Shown: piece after piece, positions 7,459 through 16,483 of the stretch | Position numbering within the stretch: position 1 is the first letter of the stretch | Layout: every line of letters begins with the position of its first letter | Assembly: GCF_035943815.1 (NCBI RefSeq) | Contig: NZ_DASZBU010000001.1 | Span: 91,111 to 155,110 of the forward strand | DNA length: 64,000 nucleotides | Source: Frateuria_A sp035943815 | Lineage (GTDB): Bacteria; Pseudomonadota; Gammaproteobacteria; Xanthomonadales; Rhodanobacteraceae | Direction of reading: 5' to 3' | The notes under the pieces: model-generated | Databases searched by the model: none | What the model was told of the DNA's origin: nothing | The model's input: only the letters and a program-made list of their open reading frames with translations | Position numbers and translations under genes: made by a program

Positions 7459-9189
7459 TCAACCAGCCAGCGGCTCCAACATCGCAGCCACTTCCTCGTG
7501 GGTGCGGGCCCGCAGCAGTTGGTGGGCTTGGCGGCGCAGGTTCGCGTGATCGAGGGTGGCCAGGCGATCGCGCACGTGCAGGATCTGGCTGGGGTGCATG
7601 CTGTATTCGCATAGGCCCAGCGCCAGCAGCAGGGCGGTGAAGCCGACGTCGCCGCCGATCTCGCCGCACAGGCTCACCGGCTTGTTCGCGCGGCGGCCGG
7701 CGGCTATGACGTAGGCGATCAGGCGCAGCAGCGCCGGCTGCAGCGGGTTGTAGATGTTCTCCAGGCCATCGTTGCCGCGGTCGGCGGCGAGCACGTACTG
7801 GGCCAGGTCGTTGGTGCCGATGGCGAGGAAGTCCGCGTGCTCCAGCAGCGCGCGCACGTTGAGCGCGGCGGCCGGTACTTCGATCATGGCGCCGAGCTGC
7901 AGCTTTTCCGGCAAATCCACGTTCTCGCGCTTGAGATCCTGCCGCGCCAGCTTGAACAGCGTGCGCACGGCGATCAGCTCGTCCGGCTGGGTGACCATCG
8001 GCACCAGCACGCGCACCGGGCCGTAGCAGGCGGCGCGCAGGATGGCGCGGATCTGCGTGGTGAACACCGCCGGGTAGCGCAGCGACAGGCGCACGCCGCG
8101 CACGCCCAGCGCCGGGTTGTCCTCGCCACGCAAGGCCAGGCCCGCTGCATCGGCCTTGTCCGCGCCCAGGTCCAGCGTGCGGATGGTCACCGGCAGGCCG
8201 CCCATGCCCAGCACCAGATCGCGGTAGGCGTTGAACTGCTCGTCCTCCGAGGGCAGGCCCTTGTGCTTGAGGAACAGGAACTCGGTGCGGTACAGGCCAA
8301 CGCCGTCGGCGCCGCGGGCGCGCGCCGTGGCGATGTCGGCCGGCGTCTCGGCATTGGCGAAGAGCCTGACCGGCACGCCATCGCGGGTGAGCGTCGGCGC
8401 GTTGGCCAGCTTGGCCAGGCGCCGGCCCTCGGCGGCCGCCTCGCGCTGCCAGGCGCGGTAGCGGGCCAGGTCCTGCGCGGTGGGATGGACAATGGTCTCG
8501 CCACGCTCCGCGTCGAGCAGGATCAGGTCGTCGTCGTGGATGGTTGCCAGCGCGTCGCGGGTGCCGACCAGCATCGGCAGGTCCAGGCTGCGCGCCAGGA
8601 TCGCGCTGTGCGAGTAGGCGCTGCCCGAGCTTGCCACCACACCCAGCAAGCCGTTGCCGACCAGGTGCGCCATGTCCGCCGGGGCGATGGTGTCGGCGAC
8701 CAGGATCTCGCCCACGCGCGCGGCGAGCTTGCGTTCCTCGCGGCTGGTCTGGCGCTGCAGCGCGGAGATCACCCGGTTGATGACCTGGTCGACGTCCTCG
8801 CGGCGGCTGCGCAGATAGGGATCGTCCATGGCCTCGAATACCTTGGCCAGGCGGTCGCGCTGCTTCTTCAGCGCCACGCCGGCGCGGTAATGGCCCACGC
8901 GCACCAGGTCGTCCAGCCCGCGCAGCAGCTCCTTGTCATCCAGCAGCAGGCTGTGCGCGTCGATGAATTCGTTGACCTCGCGCGCCAGCGCGCCGTGCAG
9001 CTTGCCGCGCAGATCGTGCAGCTCCTGCCGCGCGGTGTCGAGTGCGCGGTGCAGGCGGTCGAGCTCCTCTTCGATCTCGTCCTCGCCCAACGGACGGGTG
9101 TCGACCAGGTAGCGGCTCGGCTGCACCAGCCGTGCACGGCCAAGGGCCATGCCACGGGAGGCGGGCGTGCCGGAGAGGAGTTGCCTCAT
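7459..9189 (-). CDS. ptsI: Phosphoenolpyruvate-protein phosphotransferase (PTS enzyme I)
   Basis: A 576-residue EI that takes phosphate from PEP and passes it to HPr. The phospho-accepting histidine is His194 in GSAYSHSAI; most EIs have GGRTSH here, so the loop differs but the histidine is kept. The PEP-binding barrel carries LCGEIGGD with the catalytic cysteine. It is the last gene of the hprK-rapZ-EIIA-HPr-ptsI run, 144 bp after HPr. No EIIB or EIIC lies nearby, so the chain probably has a regulatory role, as described for related incomplete PTSs in proteobacteria. Confidence 0.95.
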   Translation of the reverse strand: MRQLLSGTPASRGMALGRARLVQPSRYLVDTRPLGEDEIEEELDRLHRALDTARQELHDLRGKLHGALAREVNEFIDAHSLLLDDKELLRGLDDLVRVGHYRAGVALKKQRDRLAKVFEAMDDPYLRSRREDVDQVINRVISALQRQTSREERKLAARVGEILVADTIAPADMAHLVGNGLLGVVASSGSAYSHSAILARSLDLPMLVGTRDALATIHDDDLILLDAERGETIVHPTAQDLARYRAWQREAAAEGRRLAKLANAPTLTRDGVPVRLFANAETPADIATARARGADGVGLYRTEFLFLKHKGLPSEDEQFNAYRDLVLGMGGLPVTIRTLDLGADKADAAGLALRGEDNPALGVRGVRLSLRYPAVFTTQIRAILRAACYGPVRVLVPMVTQPDELIAVRTLFKLARQDLKRENVDLPEKLQLGAMIEVPAAALNVRALLEHADFLAIGTNDLAQYVLAADRGNDGLENIYNPLQPALLRLIAYVIAAGRRANKPVSLCGEIGGDVGFTALLLALGLCEYSMHPSQILHVRDRLATLDHANLRRQAHQLLRARTHEEVAAMLEPLAG

Positions 9190-9333
9190 GGGGCGGCTCC
9201 GGGACGGGAAGCCGGGAAACGGGGGGCGAGGGCCACGCGAGCGGCCATGCCGATGTTCGTGCCGGCCGAGCCGGGCGCGCTTGCGCGGGCCTGCAGGCTC
9301 GCCGTATCCCTTTCCCGCCTACCCGCGCTCACC

Positions 9334-9603
9334 TCATGCCCCCTCGTCGAACTTGCGCTCGAACAGCGCCACGACGGCAGCGATGGCATCGGCTTCGTCC
9401 GGGCCCTCGGCGCGCACGGTGAGCGGCGTGCCGATGCCGGCCGAAAGCATCATCACGCCCATGATGCTCTGGGCGTTGACCTCGCGGCCCTTGCTGACGA
9501 GCCATACGGTGGATTTGAAGCCCTGCACCAGCTGCACCAGCTTGGCCGAGGCGCGCGCGTGCAGGCCTAGCTTGTTCGAGACGACGAGATCCTGTTCAAG
9601 CAT
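9334..9603 (-). CDS. HPr phosphocarrier protein
   Basis: An 89-residue HPr. His15 in GLHARASAKL is the site phosphorylated by EI, and Ser46 in QSIMGVMML is the HprK target site. Both are intact, matching the hprK gene in the same run. The start is the ATG at 9603; the frame extends 39 codons upstream inside the EIIA gene but without HPr sequence. It overlaps the end of the EIIA gene by 8 bp, so the two are translationally coupled. It passes phosphate from EI to the EIIA next door. Confidence 0.95.
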   Translation of the reverse strand: MLEQDLVVSNKLGLHARASAKLVQLVQGFKSTVWLVSKGREVNAQSIMGVMMLSAGIGTPLTVRAEGPDEADAIAAVVALFERKFDEGA

Positions 9604-9988
9604 GGTCGATGAAGATTCCCCCGCGGCCGCCGTGGGCGGCGATCTGTGCCAATTCGTCCAGCGGCTTTTCGGCGTAGTTGAGCACGCGTAGCAGCATGGG
9701 AAGGTTGAGCCCGGACACACATCGCAGGTGCACGCCGAGCGAGGCCAGCGACAGGCCGATGTTGCAGGGGGTGGCGCCGTACAGGTCGGCCAGCACCAGC
9801 ACGCCTTCGCCCTGGTCCAGCGCGCGCGCGTGGTGCGCGGTGAGCGTGCGCATCACGTCCGGGTCGGCCTGCGCCGGCACCTCCACCGCTTCGACCTTGA
9901 GCGGCAGCTTGGGCATCACGTGATGGGCGGCCGAGATCAGCGCCTTGCCGACCGCCTCGTGGGTCATCAGTAGCACGCCGACGCTCAT
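9596..9988 (-). CDS. PTS mannose-family EIIA component
   Basis: A 130-residue EIIA of the mannose family. The phospho-accepting His10 lies in VLLMTHEAVG. The fold signature LVLADLYGATPCN follows at about residues 65-77. With no EIIB/C/D in the window it probably serves as a phosphorylation-state output of the regulatory PTS rather than in sugar uptake. It lies 34 bp after rapZ and overlaps HPr. Confidence 0.92.
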   Translation of the reverse strand: MSVGVLLMTHEAVGKALISAAHHVMPKLPLKVEAVEVPAQADPDVMRTLTAHHARALDQGEGVLVLADLYGATPCNIGLSLASLGVHLRCVSGLNLPMLLRVLNYAEKPLDELAQIAAHGGRGGIFIDHA

Positions 9989-10022
9989 GGGCCGGCCCAG
10001 CCCGGTAAATTACGTGGACTCA

Positions 10023-10943
10023 TCATTCGAGCTCGCGGTGGAACGTCAGTACGCCTTCGCGCCTGGCGCGATAGTGCGCGGCCAGGCGTTCGACCAGGTA
10101 GACCGAGCGGTGCCGGCCTCCAGTGCAGCCGATCGAGATGGTCACGTAGCTGCGATCGTCCTGCTCGAAGCGCGGCAGCCAGGCGTCGAGCCAGCGCGCG
10201 GTGTCGGTGAAATATTCGCCCACCAGCGGATCGGCCTCGAGGAACTCGCGCACCGGCGCGTCCTTGCCCGAGAGCGGGCGCAGCTTGGGCTGCCAGTGCG
10301 GGTTGGGCAGGCAGCGCGCGTCGAAGACGAAGTCCGAATCCAGTGGCAGGCCGCGGCGGAAGGCGAAGGACTGGAACATCAGCGTCAAACCCTCGGTCGC
10401 CGCGGCGTATCCGGTGGCGATCAGCCGGCGCAGCTGGTGGACGTTGAGATCGCTCGAATCGATCACCTTCTCGGCGATGGCGATCAGCGGGCGCAGCAGG
10501 CGGCGCTCTTCGGCGATCGCGTCGGCCAGCGAGACGCCGCGCAGGGCCAGCGGATGGCGACGGCGGGTTTCCGAGTAGCGCTTGATCAGCACCTCGTCGC
10601 GGCAATCCAGGAACACCAGGTGCACGTGCACGCCCGCGCCGGCCAGCTCGGAGAGCACCAGCGGCATGTGCTCGAAATCCTCGCCGCGGTTGCGCACGTC
10701 CACGCCCACCGCGATACGCCGGGCGCGGCGGCCGCCGTCTTCCCGGCGCACCGACTGCACCAGCTGCGGCAGCAGCCCGCTGGGCAGGTTGTCCACGCAG
10801 TAGAACTCAAGGTCCTCCAGCGCACGCAGCGCGACCGTCTTGCCGCCGCCGGACATGCCGGTGAGCACGACCAGGTGGACGGCGTTGGGATCGTTGAGGG
10901 TATTGGGCAGGGTGTGGTCGCTGGGGTTCACGGCTCTCACCAT
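10023..10943 (-). CDS. rapZ: RNase adapter / nucleotide-binding protein RapZ
   Basis: A 306-residue P-loop protein with Walker A GMSGGGKT at residues 29-36 and the family C-terminus with GCTGGRHRSVYLVERL. In E. coli RapZ brings the small RNA GlmZ to RNase E and so sets glucosamine-6-phosphate synthase levels, linking to cell-envelope precursor supply. Its N-terminus overlaps the 3' end of hprK by 7 bp. Conservation next to rpoN and PTS genes is a known arrangement. Whether GlmZ exists in this organism cannot be seen here. Confidence 0.93.
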   Translation of the reverse strand: MVRAVNPSDHTLPNTLNDPNAVHLVVLTGMSGGGKTVALRALEDLEFYCVDNLPSGLLPQLVQSVRREDGGRRARRIAVGVDVRNRGEDFEHMPLVLSELAGAGVHVHLVFLDCRDEVLIKRYSETRRRHPLALRGVSLADAIAEERRLLRPLIAIAEKVIDSSDLNVHQLRRLIATGYAAATEGLTLMFQSFAFRRGLPLDSDFVFDARCLPNPHWQPKLRPLSGKDAPVREFLEADPLVGEYFTDTARWLDAWLPRFEQDDRSYVTISIGCTGGRHRSVYLVERLAAHYRARREGVLTFHRELE

Positions 10944-11920
10944 GGCGGAAGCCGGCGCATCTGATGCGCCTGGCGGTCGATGAAGGTCTGGGCCGGGTCG
11001 ATGCCCTTGCTCTTGAGCATATGGTGGCGCACCGCCGCTTCCACCAGTACCGCCAGGTTGCGGCCGGGCGCCACCGGGATGGTGATCATCGGCACCGGCA
11101 CCTCCAGGATCTCGCGGTGGCTGGTGTCGCCCGTGAGGCGCGTCATCGCGTCGATGTCCTCGCCCTCGCGCAGCGGCTTCAAGTGCACCACCAGGCGCAG
11201 GTACTTCGAATGCTTGACCGCGGTGTGGCCGAACATCTCGCGCACATTGAGCACGCCCAGTCCGCGCACTTCCAGCAGGTCCTGCAACAGCTCAGGGCAG
11301 GTGCCGTCGATCACGTCCGGCGCGATTAGGGTGAATTCGGTCGCGTCGTCGGCGACCAGCCGATGCCCGCGGCTGATCAGTTCGAGCGCCAGCTCGCTCT
11401 TGCCCGAACCGGATTCGCCGGTGATCAGCACGCCGATGGAGAACACCTCCAGGAACACGCCATGCAGCGTGATCCGCGGCGCCAGCATGCGCGCCAGGTG
11501 GTACTGCATCCAGGTCAGCAGTTCGTGGCCGCGCTTGGCGCTGATCCACAACGGCGTGTGGGTTTCCTCGGCGACCTCGCGCAGGTCCGCGGGGATGGGC
11601 TGGTCCTTGGTCACGATCAGCGCCACCGGCTGGTAGGCGGCGATCTTGTGCATGGCCTCCCAGCGCTGGCGCGAGTCGAGGCCGTCGAGCCAGTTGAGCT
11701 CCTCGGTGCCGATGATCTGCACCTTGTTGGGGTAGATCACGTTCAGGTAGCCGATCAGCGACGGGCGGCGGGTGGCGGTGGCGCCGGGTTCGAGCACGCG
11801 TCCCTCGCCACGCATGCCCGACACCCAGCGCAGGCCCATGCGTTCGTGGACGCCGTCGAAGAGCTGCCGTGCGGTGAGCCGTTCCAAGCTGGTTTCCTGC
11901 CGATAGGCGACAGCGGGCAT
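10937..11920 (-). CDS. hprK: HPr kinase/phosphorylase
   Basis: A 327-residue bifunctional enzyme that phosphorylates and dephosphorylates Ser46 of HPr. Walker A is GESGSGKS at residues 168-175, preceded by the catalytic-region His153 in LHGVFLEVF. The HprK signature RGLGVLNVREMFG follows. The start at 11920 is the ATG nearest the conserved N-terminus (SLERLTARQLFD); the frame goes 39 codons further up but crosses the terminator at 11999-12027, so that extension is rejected. No strong Shine-Dalgarno is visible. HprK in Gram-negatives is usually tied to regulatory PTSs such as this one. Confidence 0.93.
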   Translation of the reverse strand: MPAVAYRQETSLERLTARQLFDGVHERMGLRWVSGMRGEGRVLEPGATATRRPSLIGYLNVIYPNKVQIIGTEELNWLDGLDSRQRWEAMHKIAAYQPVALIVTKDQPIPADLREVAEETHTPLWISAKRGHELLTWMQYHLARMLAPRITLHGVFLEVFSIGVLITGESGSGKSELALELISRGHRLVADDATEFTLIAPDVIDGTCPELLQDLLEVRGLGVLNVREMFGHTAVKHSKYLRLVVHLKPLREGEDIDAMTRLTGDTSHREILEVPVPMITIPVAPGRNLAVLVEAAVRHHMLKSKGIDPAQTFIDRQAHQMRRLPPW

Positions 11921-11998
11921 TGTGCCAGTTGGGGCAGGAGATTGCGGCCTCCTCCCTGCGGTGCGGCCGGGGAAGGGCTGGCGCGGCGGGGTGGGAGC

Positions 11999-12027
11999 AA
12001 AAAAAGACCCGCCGTGGGGCGGGTCTT
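11999..12027 (-). terminator. Intrinsic terminator between hpf and hprK
   Basis: On the minus strand a perfect 10-bp stem (12018-12027 with 12004-12013, 4-base loop) is followed by seven T (positions 12005-11999). It begins about 20 bases after the hpf stop and should end most transcripts of the kds-lpt-rpoN-hpf operon before hprK. Confidence 0.9.
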
Positions 12028-12046
12028 GTTCGCGCATGCAGGACGC

Positions 12047-12370
12047 TCAGCCGAACTGTCGTGCGTCGCGGGCCTGTTGCGGGTGCTTGTCGGTCATCTT
12101 GTCACGGTGTCGGCGCAGTTGGGCCGCGAGCTTGTCGAACACCACGTCGATGGACGCGTACATGTCCGCCTCGCAGGCGGCCGCATGCAGGGCCGCGCCG
12201 GTGGTACTGAGGGTGGCTTCGGCGCAGTGCTGCAGCTTGTCCACCGACAGCACCATGGTCAGGCCAAGGCACTTTTCGTCGAGGCGGGTCAGGCGATCGA
12301 GTCGCGATGTGGCGTGCGCACGCAAGGCGGGGGTGACTTCGATCTGCTGGCCGGTGAGTTGGAACTGCAT
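12047..12370 (-). CDS. hpf: Ribosome hibernation-promoting factor, short form
   Basis: A 107-residue HPF/YfiA-type protein that binds the small ribosomal subunit in slow growth. The family start MQFQLTGQQIEVTPALRAH follows an aggagg Shine-Dalgarno 7 bases upstream. The frame continues 16 codons before this ATG but without family sequence. The length fits the short HPF that promotes 100S dimers. It is placed after rpoN, as in E. coli, and is the last gene before the terminator. Confidence 0.93.
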   Translation of the reverse strand: MQFQLTGQQIEVTPALRAHATSRLDRLTRLDEKCLGLTMVLSVDKLQHCAEATLSTTGAALHAAACEADMYASIDVVFDKLAAQLRRHRDKMTDKHPQQARDARQFG

Positions 12371-12487
12371 GGTTCGCCTCCTCTGGTACAGGCCGCCACT
12401 GGGGCGGCGGGTTCGCATGCCGAGAGGTGCTCGGCGTGCCGGTCTTTCATCCGTATGGGAGCGGTCGGCCCGGTTCCAAGGGCCCGT

Positions 12488-13927
12488 TCATTTTGCGCGC
12501 TGGCGCTCACTGGAACTGGGGATGCGCAGGGCCTCGCGATACTTGGCGACCGTGCGGCGCGCGACCTGGATGCCCTTGCGGTTGAGTTCCTCGGCCAGCG
12601 CCTGGTCGGACAGCGGCTTGCGTGTGTCCTCCGCGTCGATGAGCTTCTTGATCATGGCCTGGATGGCGGTGGCGGAGGCGCCGCCGCCGTCCTCCGTGGA
12701 TACGCCGCTGGAGAAGAAATACTTCAGCTCGAAGGTGCCGCGCGGCGTGTGGATGTACTTGCGCGTGGTGACGCGCGAGATAGTCGATTCGTGCATGGCG
12801 ACTTCCTCGGCCACCTCGCGCAGCACCAGCGGATGCATGGCTTCGGGGCCGTAGTCGAGGAAGGCGCTCTGCCGGCGCACGATGGCGTCGGCCACCTTGA
12901 GCAAGGTTTCGGCGCGCGATTCGAGGCTCTTGATCAGCCAGCGCGCCTCCTGCAGCTGGCCGCGCATCCAGCTGGCGTCCTCCCCGCGTGCCTGCGCGAT
13001 CAGGCTGCAGTAATGCTGGTTGAGGCCCAGCCGCGGCTGGCAGTCAGGATTGAGGCTGACCTTCCACCGGTTGCCTTCCTTGTACGCGTAGACGTCCGGC
13101 GCGACGTACTCGACCGGGGTGGCATCCAGTGCCGCGCCCGGGCGCGGGTCGAGGCTGCGGATCAGCAGCGCAGCAGCGGCCACGTCGTCCTCGCTGGCGC
13201 GCAGCTTGCGCGCGAGCTTGGGCACGTCGTTGCGCGCGAGCAGCTCCAGTTCGCCCGCGACGATCCGCATGGCCAGGTCGCGATGCGGTGTGGCGGCGTC
13301 GAACTGTTCCAGCTGCACGCGCAGGCAGTCGCGCAGATCGAGGCTGGCTATGCCGGTGGGGTCGAAACGCTGCAGCTGGCGGCGCACCGCCTCCACTTCG
13401 TCGGCGCTGGCGTCGAGGTCGGCCGGCAGCGCAGCAAGCACCCCTTCGAGGCCCTCGGCAAGGTAGCCGTCGGCGTTGAGCGCATCGATGATGATCGTGC
13501 CGATAAGCCGCTGGCGCGAGGTGAACGACGACAGGTTGAGCTGCCACAGCAGGTGCTCCTGCAGGGTCTCCGGAGCGGCGTTCTGCGGTTCGAAATCCTC
13601 CTCGCCGCGGCTGCCCGAGCCGCTGGCGCTGCCCAGCGAGAAGTCGATCGGCGTTTCCGCGGGCGCGTCGGTCTCGGCCCAGTCCGCCACCTCGTCGGCG
13701 TTGTGGTCGACGGTGGGGGTTTCGACCGCCGCGGGGCTGAAGCTTTCTTCTTCGGTCTCGCCCGGCGCTGCCTCTTCCTCGAACTCCAGCAGCGGATTGC
13801 CCTCGGCGATCTGCCGCAGTTCCGCTTCCAGCTCCAGCTGCGAGAGCTGCAACAGACGGATGGCCTGCTGCAACTGCGGCGTCAGGGTCAGCTGTTGGTT
13901 GAGGCGGAACTGGAGCCCGGGTTTCAT
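12488..13927 (-). CDS. rpoN: RNA polymerase sigma-54 factor
   Basis: 479 residues. The glutamine-rich activator-response region I (LTPQLQQAIRLLQLSQLEL) lies at residues 15-35, an acidic region II at about 50-120, then the core-binding region. Near the C-terminus is the RpoN box ARRTVAKYRE, which reads the -24 promoter element. It directs transcription that depends on enhancer-binding activators. It is 117 bp upstream of hpf and 100 bp after lptB on the same strand. No sigma-54 promoter was recognised in this window. Confidence 0.97.
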   Translation of the reverse strand: MKPGLQFRLNQQLTLTPQLQQAIRLLQLSQLELEAELRQIAEGNPLLEFEEEAAPGETEEESFSPAAVETPTVDHNADEVADWAETDAPAETPIDFSLGSASGSGSRGEEDFEPQNAAPETLQEHLLWQLNLSSFTSRQRLIGTIIIDALNADGYLAEGLEGVLAALPADLDASADEVEAVRRQLQRFDPTGIASLDLRDCLRVQLEQFDAATPHRDLAMRIVAGELELLARNDVPKLARKLRASEDDVAAAALLIRSLDPRPGAALDATPVEYVAPDVYAYKEGNRWKVSLNPDCQPRLGLNQHYCSLIAQARGEDASWMRGQLQEARWLIKSLESRAETLLKVADAIVRRQSAFLDYGPEAMHPLVLREVAEEVAMHESTISRVTTRKYIHTPRGTFELKYFFSSGVSTEDGGGASATAIQAMIKKLIDAEDTRKPLSDQALAEELNRKGIQVARRTVAKYREALRIPSSSERQRAK

Positions 13928-14027
13928 GCCAGCCGTTGGGGGAAGGGTACGGCCTCATCCTACCCCGGCGGCTGTGACGCGACCATAGCGATGACAGGCT
14001 CCTGCGACCTAAAGGCCGCAGCCTGCG

Positions 14028-14746
<719 letters not shown>

Positions 14747-14747
<1 letters not shown>

Positions 14748-15310
14748 CAGGGCTTCCCGCCGCTGGCGGCAGGCGCAGGCTTGGCGGTGGCCGGGGCGCT
14801 CTTCGGCTGGAAGATCAGGTGCACGGTGCCATCGCCGCCGCTGTCGCCGGTCATCTGGCTGGTCCGGGTGTCGTAGGTGAGCCGGTCGCCATGGGCCTCG
14901 CCGCGGCCTTGCTGGGTGACCGAGGCGTTGCCCTGGAGTACGGCCAGGCCCTTGCTGGACTGGTAGTCGATGCTGGAGGCCTCGCCGTGCATCAGGTTGC
15001 CGTTGTCGTCCAGCTGCTGGATGTGCGCCGGGCTGCCGGTGAGCACCACGCGGTCGATCTGGGTATCGGCGTCAAAGTAGACCTTGGCCTGTGCGCCGGT
15101 GGCCTTGAGCGTGCCCTGGGTGATGACCACGTTGCCCTTGAGCGTGCTCACGCTGTTGGGCTTCTGGAAGCCGTCGAAGTGCGATGCCTTCACGTCCATC
15201 GGCTGGCTGCGGTCGGTCTGTTTCGCGTGCGCCGACGCGACCACCAGCCATCCCAGCGCAAGCAAGGCCAGGCTAGCGCGCGCGCGGCGGGTAGATGCCG
15301 TGGAAGTCAT
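14747..15310 (-). CDS. lptA: LPS transport periplasmic protein LptA
   Basis: A 187-residue periplasmic bridge protein (OstA/LptA beta-jellyroll). The signal peptide covers residues 1-29 (ending VVASAHA). The fold core runs from QPMDVKASHFDGF to SQMTGDSGGDGTVHLIF. The C-terminal tail is rich in Pro and Ala. The start lies 38 bp inside lptC, so the genes are tightly coupled. It carries LPS from LptC to LptD. Confidence 0.93.
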
Positions 15311-15863
15311 TGAGCAGCTCCAGGTGTTTGTCGTTGAGGTCGGCGCGCATGCCGATGCCGTGGATTCTAGTGCCGCCTTGCACCAGCTGTGCCGGCTCGG
15401 CGGTTTCCAGCCGGTTCTGCTTGGGCCAGGCGGTGACTTCGGAGGTGTCCATGGTGGTTTGCGGCGTATCGTCGAAGGCCGCCCGCTCCAGGTGCACCGG
15501 CCCCTGCAGCTTCAGTTCGGTGCCGTCGTGGTTGACCCAGCCGTACAGCGAATGCCCGTGCCAGTCGGGCACGCCGGGCTGGTTGGAGGGCAGCTCGAAC
15601 ACCGGGGCGTTGATGTACAGCGAATCGTCGCCTTCGCGCCGTTCCAGGTGTGGCGCGGCGATGCGGAAGCTGGGCAGGCCGTCGATGCCGTACTGGTTGA
15701 GCTTGAAGTCGGTCAGCGTGTAGCCCGAGCGCGGCGGTCCGACGAACTCGTTGGCCTTCGGTGCCGGGCCTATCCACCACAGCAGCAGCTGGGCGGCGCC
15801 GGCCAGCAGTGCGATCGCGACGATGGCCGCCGCCAGGCGGCGGTCGCGTAGCCAATCCTTCAC
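15273..15863 (-). CDS. lptC: LPS export protein LptC
   Basis: 196 residues with one N-terminal membrane anchor (residues 11-31) and a periplasmic LptC jellyroll (SGYTLTDFKLNQYGIDG onward). It receives LPS from LptB2FG and hands it to LptA. The start is GTG at 15863, which overlaps the kdsC stop as GTGA. It overlaps lptA by 38 bp at the other end. Confidence 0.9.
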   Translation of the reverse strand: MKDWLRDRRLAAAIVAIALLAGAAQLLLWWIGPAPKANEFVGPPRSGYTLTDFKLNQYGIDGLPSFRIAAPHLERREGDDSLYINAPVFELPSNQPGVPDWHGHSLYGWVNHDGTELKLQGPVHLERAAFDDTPQTTMDTSEVTAWPKQNRLETAEPAQLVQGGTRIHGIGMRADLNDKHLELLNDFHGIYPPRAR

Positions 15864-16411
15864 TGCCAGCGCTCCTTCTCGTTGCCGGCCTTGCCCTGGG
15901 CCAACAGGACCAGGTCACAGAATTCGCGCGCGCCACCCTGGCCGCCCGGGCGGCTGGTGATCCAGTGCGCCTGTTCGGCCACCCAGGGATGGGCGTTGGC
16001 CACCGCCACGGCCAGGCCGGCTACCCGCATGGCTGGCAGGTCGGGCAGGTCGTCGCCGACGAAGGCGGCCTGCTCGGGCGCGAGCTTGAGCGCATCGAGC
16101 AGCTCCAGCAGGCAGGCGCGCTTGTCGCCCTGGCCCTGGTAGACGTGGGTGATGCCCAATTCCTCGGCGCGCAGCGCCACCGGGTGGCTGATGCGCGCGC
16201 TGATGATCGCCACCTGCACGCCATGCACCTGCAGGCGCTTCAGGCCCAGGCCGTCCTGCACGAAGAACACCTTGGTCTCGCGCCCGTCCTCGCCGTAATA
16301 CAGGCGCCCGTCGGTGAGCGTCCCGTCGACGTCGAACACCGCCAGGCGGATGCCAGAGGCGCGGGCGATGAGGTCGGCGGGAAGATGGGCGAGGTAGGAA
16401 GAAGTGGGCAC
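15860..16411 (-). CDS. kdsC: 3-deoxy-D-manno-octulosonate 8-phosphate phosphatase
   Basis: A HAD-family phosphatase of about 183 residues that removes phosphate from Kdo-8-P to give Kdo for LPS. The nucleophile motif is DVDGTLTDG (residues 27-35), and GDDLPDL is the metal-binding motif IV. The start is uncertain: GTG at 16411 gives the usual family length, but no clear Shine-Dalgarno is visible and in-frame GTG codons occur up to the kdsD stop. It follows kdsD after a hairpin and overlaps lptC by 4 bp. Confidence 0.9.
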   Translation of the reverse strand: MPTSSYLAHLPADLIARASGIRLAVFDVDGTLTDGRLYYGEDGRETKVFFVQDGLGLKRLQVHGVQVAIISARISHPVALRAEELGITHVYQGQGDKRACLLELLDALKLAPEQAAFVGDDLPDLPAMRVAGLAVAVANAHPWVAEQAHWITSRPGGQGGAREFCDLVLLAQGKAGNEKERWQ

Positions 16412-16452
16412 GGTTCGGAACTGTCGTGGAAGAACGTCAAAAGCGACATTGC

Positions 16453-16483
16453 CTGATTTGTCTGGTTTATCGAGACAAATCAG
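16453..16483 (-). repeat. Hairpin between kdsD and kdsC
   Basis: CTGATTTGTCT (16453-16463) is perfectly complementary to AGACAAATCAG (16473-16483) with a 9-base loop. The kdsD stop codon lies inside the upstream arm. No T run follows, so it is more likely an RNA-processing, stability or attenuation element than a terminator. Confidence 0.75.
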
